DNA from: Roseomonas sp.
GTDB lineage: Bacteria > Pseudomonadota > Alphaproteobacteria > Acetobacterales > Acetobacteraceae
NCBI GenBank assembly: GCA_020249265.1
Contig: JADCGA010000021.1
Coordinates: 1-64,000, forward strand
Reading direction: 5' to 3'
Length of the DNA: 64,000 bases
Each line of letters opens with the position of its first letter. Position 1 is the stretch's first letter. Positions 9,845-18,755 of this stretch are shown one piece after another. A model generated the notes under the pieces. It ran no database searches. It had not been told where the DNA came from and saw only the letters and a list, made by a program, of their open reading frames with translations. The position numbers and the translations under genes are program-made.

Positions 9845-10025
9845 AGCTTGCCAAGGCCGCGCGGCGAAACTGCGAAGCGGAAGTGATCAGGGGCGGCGCG
9901 CGGGGGCACTCGGGCGCCGCTTTCATTCTGGCAGGTAGCGCTTGTCTTGTTCGGGTGCGGTGCCACATGAAGTGTAAGGGCAGGGGCGCAGCCTAGAGGC
10001 GCTCAGCAGCTTTGGGAGAATGCGC
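9845..10025 (+). promoter_or_regulatory. rplO-secY spacer with hairpin
   Basis: This 181-bp spacer is the longest non-coding stretch inside the super-operon. It contains GCGGCGC (9893-9899) and GCGCCGC (9914-9920) forming a 7-bp stem, followed by TTTC only, so a strong intrinsic terminator is unlikely. GGGAGA at 10014-10019 is the secY Shine-Dalgarno. A promoter or attenuator is possible but no clear -35/-10 pair is visible. Confidence 0.3.
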
Positions 10026-11381
10026 ATGGCGTCCGCCATGGAACAGGCGATGTCCAATTTGAATCTCGGTGTGCTGTCAAAGGCGACCGAGCTCAAGAAG
10101 CGTATTTGGTTCACGCTTGGCGCGCTGATCGTCTATCGAATCGGCACCTACATCCCCGTGCCGGGTGTTGATGCGGCGGTCATGGGCGAAATCCTCGCCC
10201 AGCATGGCGGCGGCATTCTGGGTATGTTCGACATGTTCTCGGGCGGCGCGCTTGGGCGCATGACGGTATTTGCGCTGAATATAATGCCCTATATCAGCGC
10301 CAGCATCATTGTGCAGTTGATGACCGCCGCGATCCCCGCCTGGGAAACCTTGAAGAAGGAAGGCGAGTCGGGGCGGAAGAAGCTTAATCAATACACGCGC
10401 TACCTTACGGTCGCGATTGCGATCTTCCAGGCCTATGGCATTGCGATCGGGCTTGAGAGCATGCGCGGCCAATTTGGCGCGGCGGTTTATGATCCCGGCC
10501 TTTTCTTCCGCATTTCCTGCGTGATTACGCTTGTTGGCGGCACCATGTTCCTGATGTGGCTTGGTGAGCAAATCACGGCGCGTGGCGTTGGCAATGGCAT
10601 TAGCCTGATCATTTTCGCAGGCATTGTGGCTAATTTGCCCTCCGCGCTGATCAGCACGCTCGAATTGGGCCGAACTGGCGCGCTTTCAACCATTTTCATC
10701 ATGGCGTTTCTGATCATCGCGCTGTTGGTGATTGCTTTCGTGGTCTTCATCGAACGCGCCCAGCGCCGCATTCCGGTGCAATATCCGAAGCGCCAGGTGG
10801 GCAACCGCATGTTCGGTGGCGAAGCGACGCATCTGCCGCTGAAGCTGAATACTGCGGGCGTCATTCCGCCGATCTTTGCTTCCTCGCTGCTGCTGTTGCC
10901 GGCGACAGTGGCGGGCTTCTCGCAGGATATGGCGGATGGCTGGTTGCAGACCGTCTCTGCCATGCTCGCGCATGGTCGACCCGCCTACATGATTCTTTAC
11001 ATGGCGATGATCATCTTCTTCGCCTTTTTCTACACCGCCATTGTGTTCAACCCTATGGAAACGGCGGATAATCTCAAGAAATATGGCGGCTTCATTCCGG
11101 GCATTCGCCCTGGACAGAATACGTCTGACTATCTTGACCGTGTGCTGACCCGGCTCACGGTTTTGGGGGCAGCCTATCTTTGCCTAGTCTGCATCATTCC
11201 GGAAATTCTGATCAGCCAATATGGCGTGCCCTTCTATTTTGGCGGCACGTCGCTGCTGATCATTGTCTCCGTGACCATGGATACGGTGGCGCAGGTGCAA
11301 TCGCATCTCTTTGCCCATCAGTATGAAGGTCTGATCAAAAAAGCGCGTCTTGGCGGCCGTGGGCAGCCGCGCGGGCGCTGA
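10026..11381 (+). CDS. secY: Preprotein translocase subunit SecY
   Basis: This is the multispanning channel subunit of the Sec translocon in the inner membrane. The ATG at 10026 (MASAMEQAMSNLN) fits GGGAGA at 10014-10019; ATGs at 10020 and 10038 are alternatives. The 451-residue protein has about ten hydrophobic spans, the plug region after YIPVPGVD, the SGGALGRMTVFALNIMPYIS segment, and the cytosolic loop FIERAQRRIPVQYPKRQVG. The C-terminal loop before TM10 has IRPGQNTSDYLDRVLTRLT. Lying between the ribosomal genes and adk is the standard alphaproteobacterial order. Confidence 0.98.
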   Translation: MASAMEQAMSNLNLGVLSKATELKKRIWFTLGALIVYRIGTYIPVPGVDAAVMGEILAQHGGGILGMFDMFSGGALGRMTVFALNIMPYISASIIVQLMTAAIPAWETLKKEGESGRKKLNQYTRYLTVAIAIFQAYGIAIGLESMRGQFGAAVYDPGLFFRISCVITLVGGTMFLMWLGEQITARGVGNGISLIIFAGIVANLPSALISTLELGRTGALSTIFIMAFLIIALLVIAFVVFIERAQRRIPVQYPKRQVGNRMFGGEATHLPLKLNTAGVIPPIFASSLLLLPATVAGFSQDMADGWLQTVSAMLAHGRPAYMILYMAMIIFFAFFYTAIVFNPMETADNLKKYGGFIPGIRPGQNTSDYLDRVLTRLTVLGAAYLCLVCIIPEILISQYGVPFYFGGTSLLIIVSVTMDTVAQVQSHLFAHQYEGLIKKARLGGRGQPRGR

Positions 11382-11394
11382 ACGGAGGAAACGG

Positions 11395-12048
11395 ATGAAC
11401 CTTATCCTTCTCGGCCCGCCTGGCGCGGGCAAGGGCACTCAGGCCAAGATGCTGGAAGATAAATTCGGCATTGCGCAGATTTCTACTGGCGACATGCTGC
11501 GCGCCGAGGTGAAATCAGGCAGCGAGATTGGCCTCAAGGCCAAGGGCATCATGGAGCGTGGCGAACTGGTCCCGGATGAGGTGATCACCGCCATGTTGAA
11601 AGCGCGCGTGGCGCGCCCTGATTGCGCTAATGGCTTTATTCTGGATGGCTTCCCGCGCACTGCGCCTCAGGCGGCTTCGCTTGACGCCATGCTGAAGGAA
11701 AGCGGCCTGAAGCTTGACCATGTGATCGAGCTGAAGGTGGATAGTGCCGCGCTGGTGGAACGCATCTCCGGGCGTTATAGCTGCGCCAAATGCGGCGCTG
11801 GCTACCATGACACGTTCAAGCAGCCGGCCAAGGCCGGGGTATGTGATAGCTGCGGTGGGGGCGAATTTTCCCGCCGGGCGGATGACAAGGCGGAAACCGT
11901 GGCAGCACGGCTTGAAGCCTTTCATCGCCAGACCGCGCCTTTGCTTCCGTATTACGCGGGGCAGGGGAAGTTGAAGGCCGTTGACGGCATGGCTTCCATG
12001 ACGGAAGTCGCGCGCCAGATCGGTGAAATTTTGTCAGGGAAGGCTTGA
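11395..12048 (+). CDS. adk: Adenylate kinase, zinc-binding LID type
   Basis: Adenylate kinase interconverts ATP plus AMP and two ADP in the cytosol. The ATG at 11395, with GGAGGAAA just upstream, gives 217 residues starting MNLILLGPPGAGKGT, the P-loop at residues 7-15. The long-form LID carries four cysteines, C130, C133, C150 and C153, arranged to bind zinc; the enterobacterial enzyme lacks these. The GFPRT motif for AMP binding is at residues 85-89. It lies 13 bp after secY. Confidence 0.98.
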   Translation: MNLILLGPPGAGKGTQAKMLEDKFGIAQISTGDMLRAEVKSGSEIGLKAKGIMERGELVPDEVITAMLKARVARPDCANGFILDGFPRTAPQAASLDAMLKESGLKLDHVIELKVDSAALVERISGRYSCAKCGAGYHDTFKQPAKAGVCDSCGGGEFSRRADDKAETVAARLEAFHRQTAPLLPYYAGQGKLKAVDGMASMTEVARQIGEILSGKA

Positions 12049-12202
12049 CGGGGACGGGCGCTGGGGTTAATCCCACTGCTCCCGCGGCGGGGGGCAACTC
12101 TGGCCGCTCTTTGTCGTTGCAAAATCATTCGGAACACTCCGCCGGCTGGGCCCCTAGGGCTACCGCGGCGGTATTGGGGGCCTCGGCCCCAGGAGAGGCA
12201 CT
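12049..12202 (+). promoter_or_regulatory. adk-rpsM leader with GC-rich hairpin
   Basis: This 154-bp spacer separates adk from the alpha-operon genes. GGGGCC (12177-12182) and GGCCCC (12185-12190) can pair just before the AGGAGAGG Shine-Dalgarno of rpsM (12191-12198), and so could gate its initiation. A TTGCAAAAT stretch at 12118-12126 might be part of a promoter. In other bacteria S4 represses this operon by binding the rpsM leader; rpsD is not in this window, and that mechanism is not shown here. Confidence 0.3.
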
Positions 12203-12580
12203 GTGGCGCGCATCGCCGGCGTGAATATTCCGACCAATAAGCGGGTGCTGATCTCGCTTCGTTATATCTATGGCATTGGCCCGCAGAACGCGCAGGTCAT
12301 CTGCGATCAGTTGAGCATCCCGGCGGAACGCCGCGTGAATCAGCTGACCGATGATGAGATCATGCGCGTCCGCGAATTGATCGACCGCGAATATCGCGTG
12401 GAAGGCGATTTGCGGCGTGAGCAGGCGATGAACATCAAGCGCCTGATGGATCTGGCTTGCTACCGCGGGCTCCGCCATCGCAAGGGCCTGCCTGTCCGCG
12501 GTCAGCGCACCCATACCAATGCGCGCACGCGCAAGGGCAAGGCGGTTGCGATTGCTGGTAAGAAAAAGGTGACCAAGTAA
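12203..12580 (+). CDS. rpsM: 30S ribosomal protein S13
   Basis: The gene uses a GTG start at 12203 with AGGAGAGG 5 bp upstream. The 125-residue product begins [19 protein letters not shown] and contains the [26 protein letters not shown] region, with the basic C-terminal tail that reaches the P-site tRNA. S13 forms inter-subunit bridges B1a and B1b. It is the first gene of the alpha block. Confidence 0.98.
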   Translation: MARIAGVNIPTNKRVLISLRYIYGIGPQNAQVICDQLSIPAERRVNQLTDDEIMRVRELIDREYRVEGDLRREQAMNIKRLMDLACYRGLRHRKGLPVRGQRTHTNARTRKGKAVAIAGKKKVTK

Positions 12581-12581
12581 G

Positions 12582-12989
12582 ATGGCTCGTGAACCCCGCG
12601 GCGGTGCCGCTCGTGGCCCGGTAAAGCGCAAGGAACGGAAGAATATTTCTTCCGGTGTGGCGCATGTTCTGTCCACCTTCAATAATACCATCGTGACGAT
12701 CACGGATGCGCAAGGCAATGCCATCGCATGGTCGTCATCTGGTTCCCAGGGCTTCAAGGGCAGCCGCAAATCCACCCCTTACGCGGCGCAGGTTGCCGCT
12801 GAAGATGCGGGCCGCAAGGCGCGTGAACACGGGATGGAAGTGCTGGACATTATGGTGAGTGGCCCTGGTTCGGGCCGTGAATCTGCTCTGCGTGCTCTGC
12901 AGACTGTTGGCTTTCAGGTTACCGCGATTCGCGATGTGACCCCCATTCCCCATAACGGTTGCCGCCCGCGCAAGCGCCGCCGCGTCTGA
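12582..12989 (+). CDS. rpsK: 30S ribosomal protein S11
   Basis: This 135-residue S11 has the conserved [20 protein letters not shown] and the C-terminal signature [19 protein letters not shown]. The N-terminal region is basic, as usual. S11 sits on the 30S platform near the mRNA exit and Shine-Dalgarno helix. It follows rpsM by one base. Confidence 0.99.
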   Translation: MAREPRGGAARGPVKRKERKNISSGVAHVLSTFNNTIVTITDAQGNAIAWSSSGSQGFKGSRKSTPYAAQVAAEDAGRKAREHGMEVLDIMVSGPGSGRESALRALQTVGFQVTAIRDVTPIPHNGCRPRKRRRV

Positions 12990-13031
12990 TACGCGCGCCA
13001 CGCCTGACCGCCGCAGCCCGATAGGAGAGAC

Positions 13032-14051
13032 ATGAACGTGCTTGACCGCAACTGGCGTTCCCTGATCGAAACGCAGAAGCATATCGAGCCGACGATCAAC
13101 CCGCTGCGCAGCGCCACGCTGGTGCTGGAGCCGCTGGAACGTGGCTTCGGCATGACGCTTGGCAATGCGCTGCGCCGCGTGCTGCTTTCCTCGCTGCTTG
13201 GTGCGGCGGTGAAGGCAATTCGCATTGATGGCGTGCTGCATGAATTCAGCAGCATTCCCGGCGTGCGCGAAGACGTCACCGATATCGTTCTGAATGTGAA
13301 GCAGCTTGCGCTGCGCTATCAGGGTGAAGGTGAAAAGCGCCTGGCGCTGATGGCGACCGGCCCTGGCGAAGTCACCGCAGGGCAGATCCAGACCACCGGC
13401 GATATCGAAATCGCCAATCCTGATCTGGTGATCTGCACGCTGGATGATGGCGCGGAGCTTTCCATGGAATTGATTATCGATTCCGGCAAGGGTTATGTGC
13501 CGGCGTCCGAAAATCGTCCGGAAGATGCGCCGATTGGTCTGATCCCGGTGGATGCGATTTATTCGCCGGTGCGCCGCGTGGCCTATCGCGTGGAACCGAC
13601 CCGTGTTGGCCAGCGTACGGATTATGACAAGCTGATCCTGTCGGTGGAAACCGATGGCACGCTGGCGCCGGAAGATGCTGTGGGTGTTGCCGCGCGCATC
13701 ATTCAGGAACAGGTGCAAATCCTGATCAACTTCGACGAACCGCGCCCTGAACTCGGTGCGGAAATGCAGGATGATCTGCCGTTCAACCGCAACCTGCTCC
13801 GCAAGGTGGATGAGCTTGAGCTTTCCGTCCGCAGCGCGAATTGCCTGAAGAACGACAACATCGTTTATATCGGTGATCTGGTGCAGAAGACCGAGCAGGA
13901 AATGCTGCGCACACCGAATTTTGGTCGTAAGTCGTTGAATGAAATCAAGGAAGTCCTCACGGCGATGGGACTCGGCCTCGGCATGACGGTGCCGGAATGG
14001 CCGCCTGAAAATGTCGAGGATTTGGCGAAAAGGGCAGATGAGCCGTTCTGA
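13032..14051 (+). CDS. rpoA: RNA polymerase alpha subunit
   Basis: This 339-residue protein has the standard alpha architecture. The N-terminal dimerisation domain includes [22 protein letters not shown], and the C-terminal DNA- and activator-binding domain includes [15 protein letters not shown] and LLRTPNFG-like [10 protein letters not shown]. It nucleates core RNA polymerase assembly. AGGAGA at 13023-13028 precedes the ATG. Co-location with rpsM, rpsK and rplQ is the universal alpha-operon arrangement; rpsD is absent here, as in many alphaproteobacteria. Confidence 0.99.
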   Translation: MNVLDRNWRSLIETQKHIEPTINPLRSATLVLEPLERGFGMTLGNALRRVLLSSLLGAAVKAIRIDGVLHEFSSIPGVREDVTDIVLNVKQLALRYQGEGEKRLALMATGPGEVTAGQIQTTGDIEIANPDLVICTLDDGAELSMELIIDSGKGYVPASENRPEDAPIGLIPVDAIYSPVRRVAYRVEPTRVGQRTDYDKLILSVETDGTLAPEDAVGVAARIIQEQVQILINFDEPRPELGAEMQDDLPFNRNLLRKVDELELSVRSANCLKNDNIVYIGDLVQKTEQEMLRTPNFGRKSLNEIKEVLTAMGLGLGMTVPEWPPENVEDLAKRADEPF

Positions 14052-14077
14052 TCGGTTCGTTCTGAAGGGTAAGAAAG

Positions 14078-14503
14078 ATGCGTCACGGATTATCTGGGCG
14101 GAAGCTCAATGTCACGTCAAGCCATCGTGCGGCGATGTTCCGCAATATGGCGACCTCTCTGCTTAAGCATGAGCAGATCACGACCACGCTGCCCAAGGCC
14201 AAGGAATTGCGCCCCTATGTTGAGCGGATGATCACGCTCGGCAAGCGCGGTGGGCTGCATGCGCGCCGGCAGGCGCTGTCGCAAATCCGCGATGAAGCGG
14301 TGGTGGCGAAGCTGTTCGGCGAGATCGCTGAGCGCTACAAGGCGCGGCCAGGCGGCTATTGCCGCGTGCTGAAGGCCGGCATGCGCTATGGCGATGCCGC
14401 CGATATGGCGGTGATTGAATTGGTGGATCGTAACCCGGGTGCCAAGGGCCTGGATAGCGGGCCTAAGCCGGAAGTGACCGAAGAAGCCGCGGCGGAAAGC
14501 TGA
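14078..14503 (+). CDS. rplQ: 50S ribosomal protein L17
   Basis: This 141-residue L17 begins [20 protein letters not shown] and has the [19 protein letters not shown] signature. The C-terminus carries a short acidic Ala/Glu tail. L17 lies at the tunnel exit. It is the last gene of the super-operon and is followed immediately by an intrinsic terminator. Confidence 0.99.
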   Translation: MRHGLSGRKLNVTSSHRAAMFRNMATSLLKHEQITTTLPKAKELRPYVERMITLGKRGGLHARRQALSQIRDEAVVAKLFGEIAERYKARPGGYCRVLKAGMRYGDAADMAVIELVDRNPGAKGLDSGPKPEVTEEAAAES

Positions 14504-14524
14504 GGCGTTCTTCTACCCAAAATC

Positions 14525-14556
14525 AAAGGCGGTCCTTGTCGGGGGCCGCCTTTTTT
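14525..14556 (+). terminator. Intrinsic terminator of the ribosomal super-operon
   Basis: AAAGGCGGTCC and GGGCCGCCT form a stem of about nine pairs with one G-T wobble around a short TTGTC-type loop, followed by six T residues (14551-14556). It lies 22 bp after the rplQ stop and just before the 3' end of the convergent gene at 14561. Confidence 0.9.
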
Positions 14557-14560
14557 CGTT

Positions 14561-15001
14561 TCATCTTTTGCCGATCGCCTCGGCCAAAGCGGGCGCGAAG
14601 CCTGCAAGCGGGGTGCTCAGTTCACGCGGCCAGGCGCGCGGGTCGGGCGGGATGGAAAGGCGTACACGGCCTTCTTCCGTCAGCAGCATGAACATCCGCT
14701 CGCCCTTCAAATCCCAGGCGAGGAAAATCCCGCGCACCCGGCAACCTTCGGGGTTGCAGCCATAGCCATGCAGGTATTGAGCATCCACCAGACCCACGGG
14801 CGGGCCGGGTTCGCGCAAGGCCTCCGCAATCGCGCCGCGATGCCCGCCGCTGGCCGGGCGCAGCACCACGCCCACTTCCGGGCGCTGCGCGAGCGAAAGC
14901 ACGGGCTGGCCGATCACGCTCATGATATCTGGGTCCATGGCGCGGGCCGGGGCGGCGCTGAATAGCGCCAGCAGGGCCAGGATCGCGCCCTTATTCCACA
15001 C
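14561..15001 (-). CDS. Small secreted protein, function unknown
   Basis: This 146-residue protein starts with a clear signal peptide (MWNKGAILALLALFSAAPARA), so the mature product of about 125 residues is periplasmic or secreted. The mature part has a conserved-looking pair of cysteines in YGCNPEGCRVRGIF, followed by a beta-rich stretch (MFMLLTEEGRVRLSIPP). That layout faintly recalls the CKPHxC loop of Ivy-type lysozyme inhibitors, but the match is weak. The GTG start overlaps the end of the upstream Bug gene by 11 bp, so the two are probably translated together. It ends against the rplQ terminator. Confidence 0.6.
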   Translation of the reverse strand: MWNKGAILALLALFSAAPARAMDPDIMSVIGQPVLSLAQRPEVGVVLRPASGGHRGAIAEALREPGPPVGLVDAQYLHGYGCNPEGCRVRGIFLAWDLKGERMFMLLTEEGRVRLSIPPDPRAWPRELSTPLAGFAPALAEAIGKR

Positions 15002-15947
15002 GGATATTGGCTTCGCGGACCAGCACGGTCATGGCGGCGCGGCCCTCTGTCACGAAGCGCGTGAAATCGGCGGGCGCGCTGCCGACCGGCACGGCGCCAA
15101 GCTGGGCCAGACGGGCGCGCACCTCAGGCTCGGCGAGGCTTGCGGCGAGGGACTCATGCAAGCGCGCGACTAGCGGGGCAGGGGTGCCGGCGGGGGCGAA
15201 AAGCCCCACCCATTCGCTGATGTCAAAGCCCGGTAAGCCGCTTTCGGCGATGGTGGGCACATCCGGCCGGGCGGCGAGGCGCGCGGCGCTGGCGACGGCC
15301 AGAAAGCGCGCGCGACCACTATCCACCACCGGGCCGGCAGAAAGGGCGGTGATGAAAACGCCATCCAAATTGCCGCCCGCGAGGTCGCGCGCCGCATCCG
15401 CGCCACCGCGATAGGGGGCGTGGATCACCTCAATCCCCGCCTCGCGGGCGAATTGCACCAAGCCCAGATGCCCCGCCGTGGCATTGCCCTGCGTGCCCAT
15501 GGTGATGGCGCCGGGCCGCGCCTTGGCCGCCGCGATGAAACCCGCCAGATTCTGCGCCGGGAAATCGGCCTTCACGGCGACAACTTGCGGAAAGCTCGTC
15601 GCCATGCTGATCGGCGTGAAGGCCGTGGTGTAATCAAAGGCAAGCCCGCGCAGCAGCGCATGGTTCACGATATGGGACGACGCATCCCAAAGCAGAGTCG
15701 CCCCATCCGGCGCCGCCCGCGCAACTTCCGCCCCGCCAATGGAACCACCCGCGCCGGTGCGGTTTTCCACCACAATCGTCGCCCCCAGCTTTTCCGCCAT
15801 GCGCGGCGCCAAGGTGCGCGCGGCTGAATCCGCGGCCCCACCGGCAGCAAAGGGCACCACAAGCCTGATGCTGCGGGCCTGCGCCAAGGCAGGCAGAGGG
15901 AGGGCAGCGGCGGCGGCGGCGAAAAGGGCGCGGCGAGGCAATTTCAT
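14991..15947 (-). CDS. Bug/TctC-family periplasmic solute-binding protein
   Basis: The start at 15947 (MKLPRRALFAAAAAALPLPA) gives a 318-residue protein with a signal peptide cleaved after ALAQA. The mature protein has the Bug family landmarks: a first strand IRLVVPFAAGG, ENRTGAGGSIGG, and HAPYRGGADAARDL. Members bind carboxylates or other small acids for tripartite tricarboxylate (TctCBA) transporters or for sensing. No tctA or tctB is in this window, so it is an orphan whose ligand cannot be read. It is divergent from the cyclase-family gene at 16046, and Bug genes often neighbour such catabolic hydrolases. Confidence 0.92.
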   Translation of the reverse strand: MKLPRRALFAAAAAALPLPALAQARSIRLVVPFAAGGAADSAARTLAPRMAEKLGATIVVENRTGAGGSIGGAEVARAAPDGATLLWDASSHIVNHALLRGLAFDYTTAFTPISMATSFPQVVAVKADFPAQNLAGFIAAAKARPGAITMGTQGNATAGHLGLVQFAREAGIEVIHAPYRGGADAARDLAGGNLDGVFITALSAGPVVDSGRARFLAVASAARLAARPDVPTIAESGLPGFDISEWVGLFAPAGTPAPLVARLHESLAASLAEPEVRARLAQLGAVPVGSAPADFTRFVTEGRAAMTVLVREANIRVE

Positions 15948-16045
15948 GGCGTTATGTCCTTCACTTGCCAGCCATGTGCGGGCGCGGGCAGAGCACGTCA
16001 AGCGCGGGGGTGATGCGCGGTGCCACTTGGGATTAGAATGCCGCC

Positions 16046-17032
16046 ATGAAGACTCCGCCACGCTATGACGACCTTCCGCGCCCTGAGGGCGATCCCACCG
16101 GCCTGCCGCTTTCCTGGGGCGTTTGGGGCGCAGATGACCAGATCGGCACGCTGAACCGCATTACGGATGCAACCGTGGCGGCGGCGCGCGATGAAATCCG
16201 CCAAGGCCGCCGCTTCAATGTGAACCTGCCGCTGGACGAGCCCTTTGGCGCCGCGCATGAAGGCGCCCATCGCCGCCGCGCCGCCCCCACCGCGGTGATG
16301 GTGAAGGAAGAACACCCCGGCCGCATTACGCGGGACGACAAGCTGGATGGCTTTTGGCTGCAGGGCAGCACGCAATGGGATGGGCTTTCGCATTTCGCTG
16401 ACGCCACACATGGTTTCTACAATCACGCACCGCTTTCTTCCATTGTGCATGGGCCGCAAAGCCGCAACGGCATTGATAAAGCGCTCGCCCACGGCATTGC
16501 AGGCCGCGCGGTGCTGGCGGACCTCCCGCGCTATTTTGCCCGCACTGGGCGCGATTGGGGTGCGATGGGAGGCCAGCGTGCCTCCGCTGAAGATGTGGCG
16601 GCCTGCCTCACCGCGCAGGGCGTTGCTCTCCGCCCCGGCGATATCCTGCTGATCCGCACCGGCTGGCTCACGGCCTTCCGCGCCGCCCCCGATGCCGATG
16701 CGCGGCATTTGCTGATCCAGGGCGAGGCCGGCGCCCGCGACTATTCCGGCCTTGATGGCGGGGAAGGCATGTGGCGCTTCCTGTGGGACCAAGGCATCGC
16801 CGCCGTCACCGCCGATAACCCAACGGTCGAGGCCTGGCCGATCTTCCCCTGGAAGCCCGCGCTCCATCTGGCCATCGCCCGGCTTGGCCTTTGCCTGGGC
16901 GAGTTCTTTGACTTCGAAGAATTGGCCGAAGATAGCGCCGCGACAGGCCGCTACACCGCCTTCTTCACCGCTGCCCCTTTGAACCATCGCGGCGGCATTG
17001 GCAGCCCCGGCAATGCGCTGGCGATACGCTGA
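16046..17032 (+). CDS. Cyclase-family (kynurenine formamidase-like) metal hydrolase
   Basis: This 328-residue protein belongs to the PF04199 cyclase/formamidase superfamily, whose members hydrolyse amide or cyclic substrates at a divalent metal. The family core HxGTHxDxPxH appears in modified form as QGSTQWDGLSHF (around residue 110), with DGLSH keeping the Asp and last His but Gln in place of the middle His. The GDILLIRTGW strand typical of the family is at about residue 195. The divergent Bug gene suggests uptake of an acid substrate, but the substrate is unknown. It precedes rarA by 8 bp. Confidence 0.8.
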   Translation: MKTPPRYDDLPRPEGDPTGLPLSWGVWGADDQIGTLNRITDATVAAARDEIRQGRRFNVNLPLDEPFGAAHEGAHRRRAAPTAVMVKEEHPGRITRDDKLDGFWLQGSTQWDGLSHFADATHGFYNHAPLSSIVHGPQSRNGIDKALAHGIAGRAVLADLPRYFARTGRDWGAMGGQRASAEDVAACLTAQGVALRPGDILLIRTGWLTAFRAAPDADARHLLIQGEAGARDYSGLDGGEGMWRFLWDQGIAAVTADNPTVEAWPIFPWKPALHLAIARLGLCLGEFFDFEELAEDSAATGRYTAFFTAAPLNHRGGIGSPGNALAIR

Positions 17033-17040
17033 AACCCCTC

Positions 17041-18375
17041 ATGGCCCGCCCGCCCGCCTCACTTGACCTATTCGGCGCCCCGGAAGCCACCACAGCGCCG
17101 GCGGAAGGCGTGCGCCCGTTGGCGGATAGGCTGCGGCCGGCGACACTTTCCGAAGTGGTCGGCCAGGATCATTTGCTGGGGGAAGAGGGCAGCCTGGCCC
17201 GCATGTTGGCGCGCGGGTCGCTCGCTTCCTTGATTTTGTGGGGCCCGCCAGGTGTGGGCAAAACCACCATCGCGCGGCTGCTGGCCGAAGCGGCGGGGCT
17301 GCGCTTCACCGCCTTGTCAGCCGTGTTTTCCGGCGTGGCCGATTTGAAGCGCGCCTTTGAAGAAGCCCGCGCGCGCAAATCCAACGGCCAAGGCACGCTG
17401 CTTTTCGTGGATGAAATCCACCGCTTCAACCGCGCGCAACAGGATGGCTTCCTTCCCGTGGTGGAAGACGGCACCGTGACTCTGGTTGGCGCCACCACGG
17501 AAAACCCATCCTTCGCGCTGAACGGCGCGCTTCTGTCCCGCTGCCAGGTGCTGGTGCTCAAGCGCCTGGATGATGCGGCTTTGGAGTTGCTGCTGACCCG
17601 CGCCGAAGCGCTCATGGGCCGAGCGCTACCGCTCGCCCCCGAAGCCCGCGCGGTGCTCCGCGCCATGGCCGATGGCGATGGCCGCTACGGGCTGAACATG
17701 GCCGAGCAATTATTCGCCCTGCCCGAAGGCTCCGCCCCACTTGATCCCGCCGGGCTTTCCAGCTTGCTCGCGAAACGCGCTGCCCTTTACGACAAGGACC
17801 GGGAAGAACATTACAACCTGATCTCCGCGCTGCATAAATCCATGCGCGGATCAGACCCGGATGCGGCGCTTTACTGGTTTGCGCGCATGCTGACGGGGGG
17901 CGAGGACCCGCGCTATATCGCCCGCCGCCTGACGCGCTTCGCCGCTGAGGATATTGGCATGGCGGACCCTCGTGCGCTGCCGCTGGCGATTGCGGCCTGG
18001 GAAAGTTTTGAGCGTATGGGCTCACCCGAGGGTGAATTGGCGCTGGCGCAGCTTGTGGTGCATTTGGCGACCGCGCCGAAATCCAACGCGGTGTATCTGG
18101 CGTTTAATGAGGCGATGCGCGCCGCGCGGGAGACCGGCAGCCTGATGCCGCCCAAGCATATTCTGAACGCGCCCACCAAGCTGATGCAGGAAATTGGCTA
18201 TGGCGCTGGCTATGCCTATGACCATGAGGCGGAGGAAGGCTTTTCCGGCCAGGACTACTTCCCCGATGAGATGGGAAGGCGCCAATTCTACCGCCCGACC
18301 GATCGCGGGGCAGAGGCCGCAATTGCCGAACGCCTGGCGCGCTGGGCGGAATTGCGCCGCAAGAGGAAACGCTGA
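17041..18375 (+). CDS. rarA: Replication-associated recombination protein A (RarA/MgsA AAA+ ATPase)
   Basis: This 444-residue cytosolic AAA+ protein acts at stalled replication forks together with SSB. Walker A is LWGPPGVGKTTIARLL near residue 67, Walker B is LLFVDEIHRFNRAQQDGFL near residue 120, and sensor 1 is GATTENPSF. The C-terminal half has the MgsA/RarA tetramerisation features (YNLISALHKSMRGSDPDAALYW, then LAFNEA and MPPKHILNAPTKLMQEIGYG). The N-terminus carries the SLDLFG motif common in this family. The stop overlaps the crcB start as TGATG. Confidence 0.95.
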   Translation: MARPPASLDLFGAPEATTAPAEGVRPLADRLRPATLSEVVGQDHLLGEEGSLARMLARGSLASLILWGPPGVGKTTIARLLAEAAGLRFTALSAVFSGVADLKRAFEEARARKSNGQGTLLFVDEIHRFNRAQQDGFLPVVEDGTVTLVGATTENPSFALNGALLSRCQVLVLKRLDDAALELLLTRAEALMGRALPLAPEARAVLRAMADGDGRYGLNMAEQLFALPEGSAPLDPAGLSSLLAKRAALYDKDREEHYNLISALHKSMRGSDPDAALYWFARMLTGGEDPRYIARRLTRFAAEDIGMADPRALPLAIAAWESFERMGSPEGELALAQLVVHLATAPKSNAVYLAFNEAMRAARETGSLMPPKHILNAPTKLMQEIGYGAGYAYDHEAEEGFSGQDYFPDEMGRRQFYRPTDRGAEAAIAERLARWAELRRKRKR

Positions 18376-18749
18376 TGGGCACAGCCTTTTCGCCCCTTTC
18401 GCTAGTACTGGTGGCTTTGGGCGGCGCGGTGGGGTCTGTGCTGCGCTACGTGATTTCCCACGCTGGGCTGGTGCTGTTTGGCACGGGCTTTCCCTGGGGG
18501 ACGCTGGCGGTGAATATTCTGGGCAGCGCCCTGATTGGCGTGTTTGGCGCTTTGGGTATTTCCGGTGAGGCGCGCTTGTTGCTGGTGACGGGCCTGCTTG
18601 GCGGTTTTACGACTTTTTCCGCCTTTTCACTGGAAACCGGCGTGCTGTGGGAAAGGGCGCCGTGGTTGGCGGTGGTTTATGTGGCGGCTTCGGTGCTGGG
18701 CGGGCTGGCGGCGTTTGGAGTTTGTTATTGGGGGGTGAGAAGGGGGTGA
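18375..18749 (+). CDS. crcB: Fluoride channel CrcB/Fluc
   Basis: This 124-residue protein has four predicted membrane spans and the Fluc landmarks: GGAVGSVLRY in TM1, LAVNILGSALIG in TM2, and GLLGGFTTFSAFSLE in TM3 with the phenylalanines of the ion path. Fluc dimers export fluoride across the inner membrane. It starts in a TGATG overlap with rarA, so it is likely translated from the rarA transcript; no fluoride riboswitch is seen. The neighbouring minus-strand gene ends 6 bp away. Confidence 0.93.
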   Translation: MGTAFSPLSLVLVALGGAVGSVLRYVISHAGLVLFGTGFPWGTLAVNILGSALIGVFGALGISGEARLLLVTGLLGGFTTFSAFSLETGVLWERAPWLAVVYVAASVLGGLAAFGVCYWGVRRG

Positions 18750-18755
18750 GGGGGG

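Noticed and set aside
18340-18375. Fluoride riboswitch before crcB
   Set aside because: crcB starts inside the rarA stop codon, leaving no leader for an aptamer.
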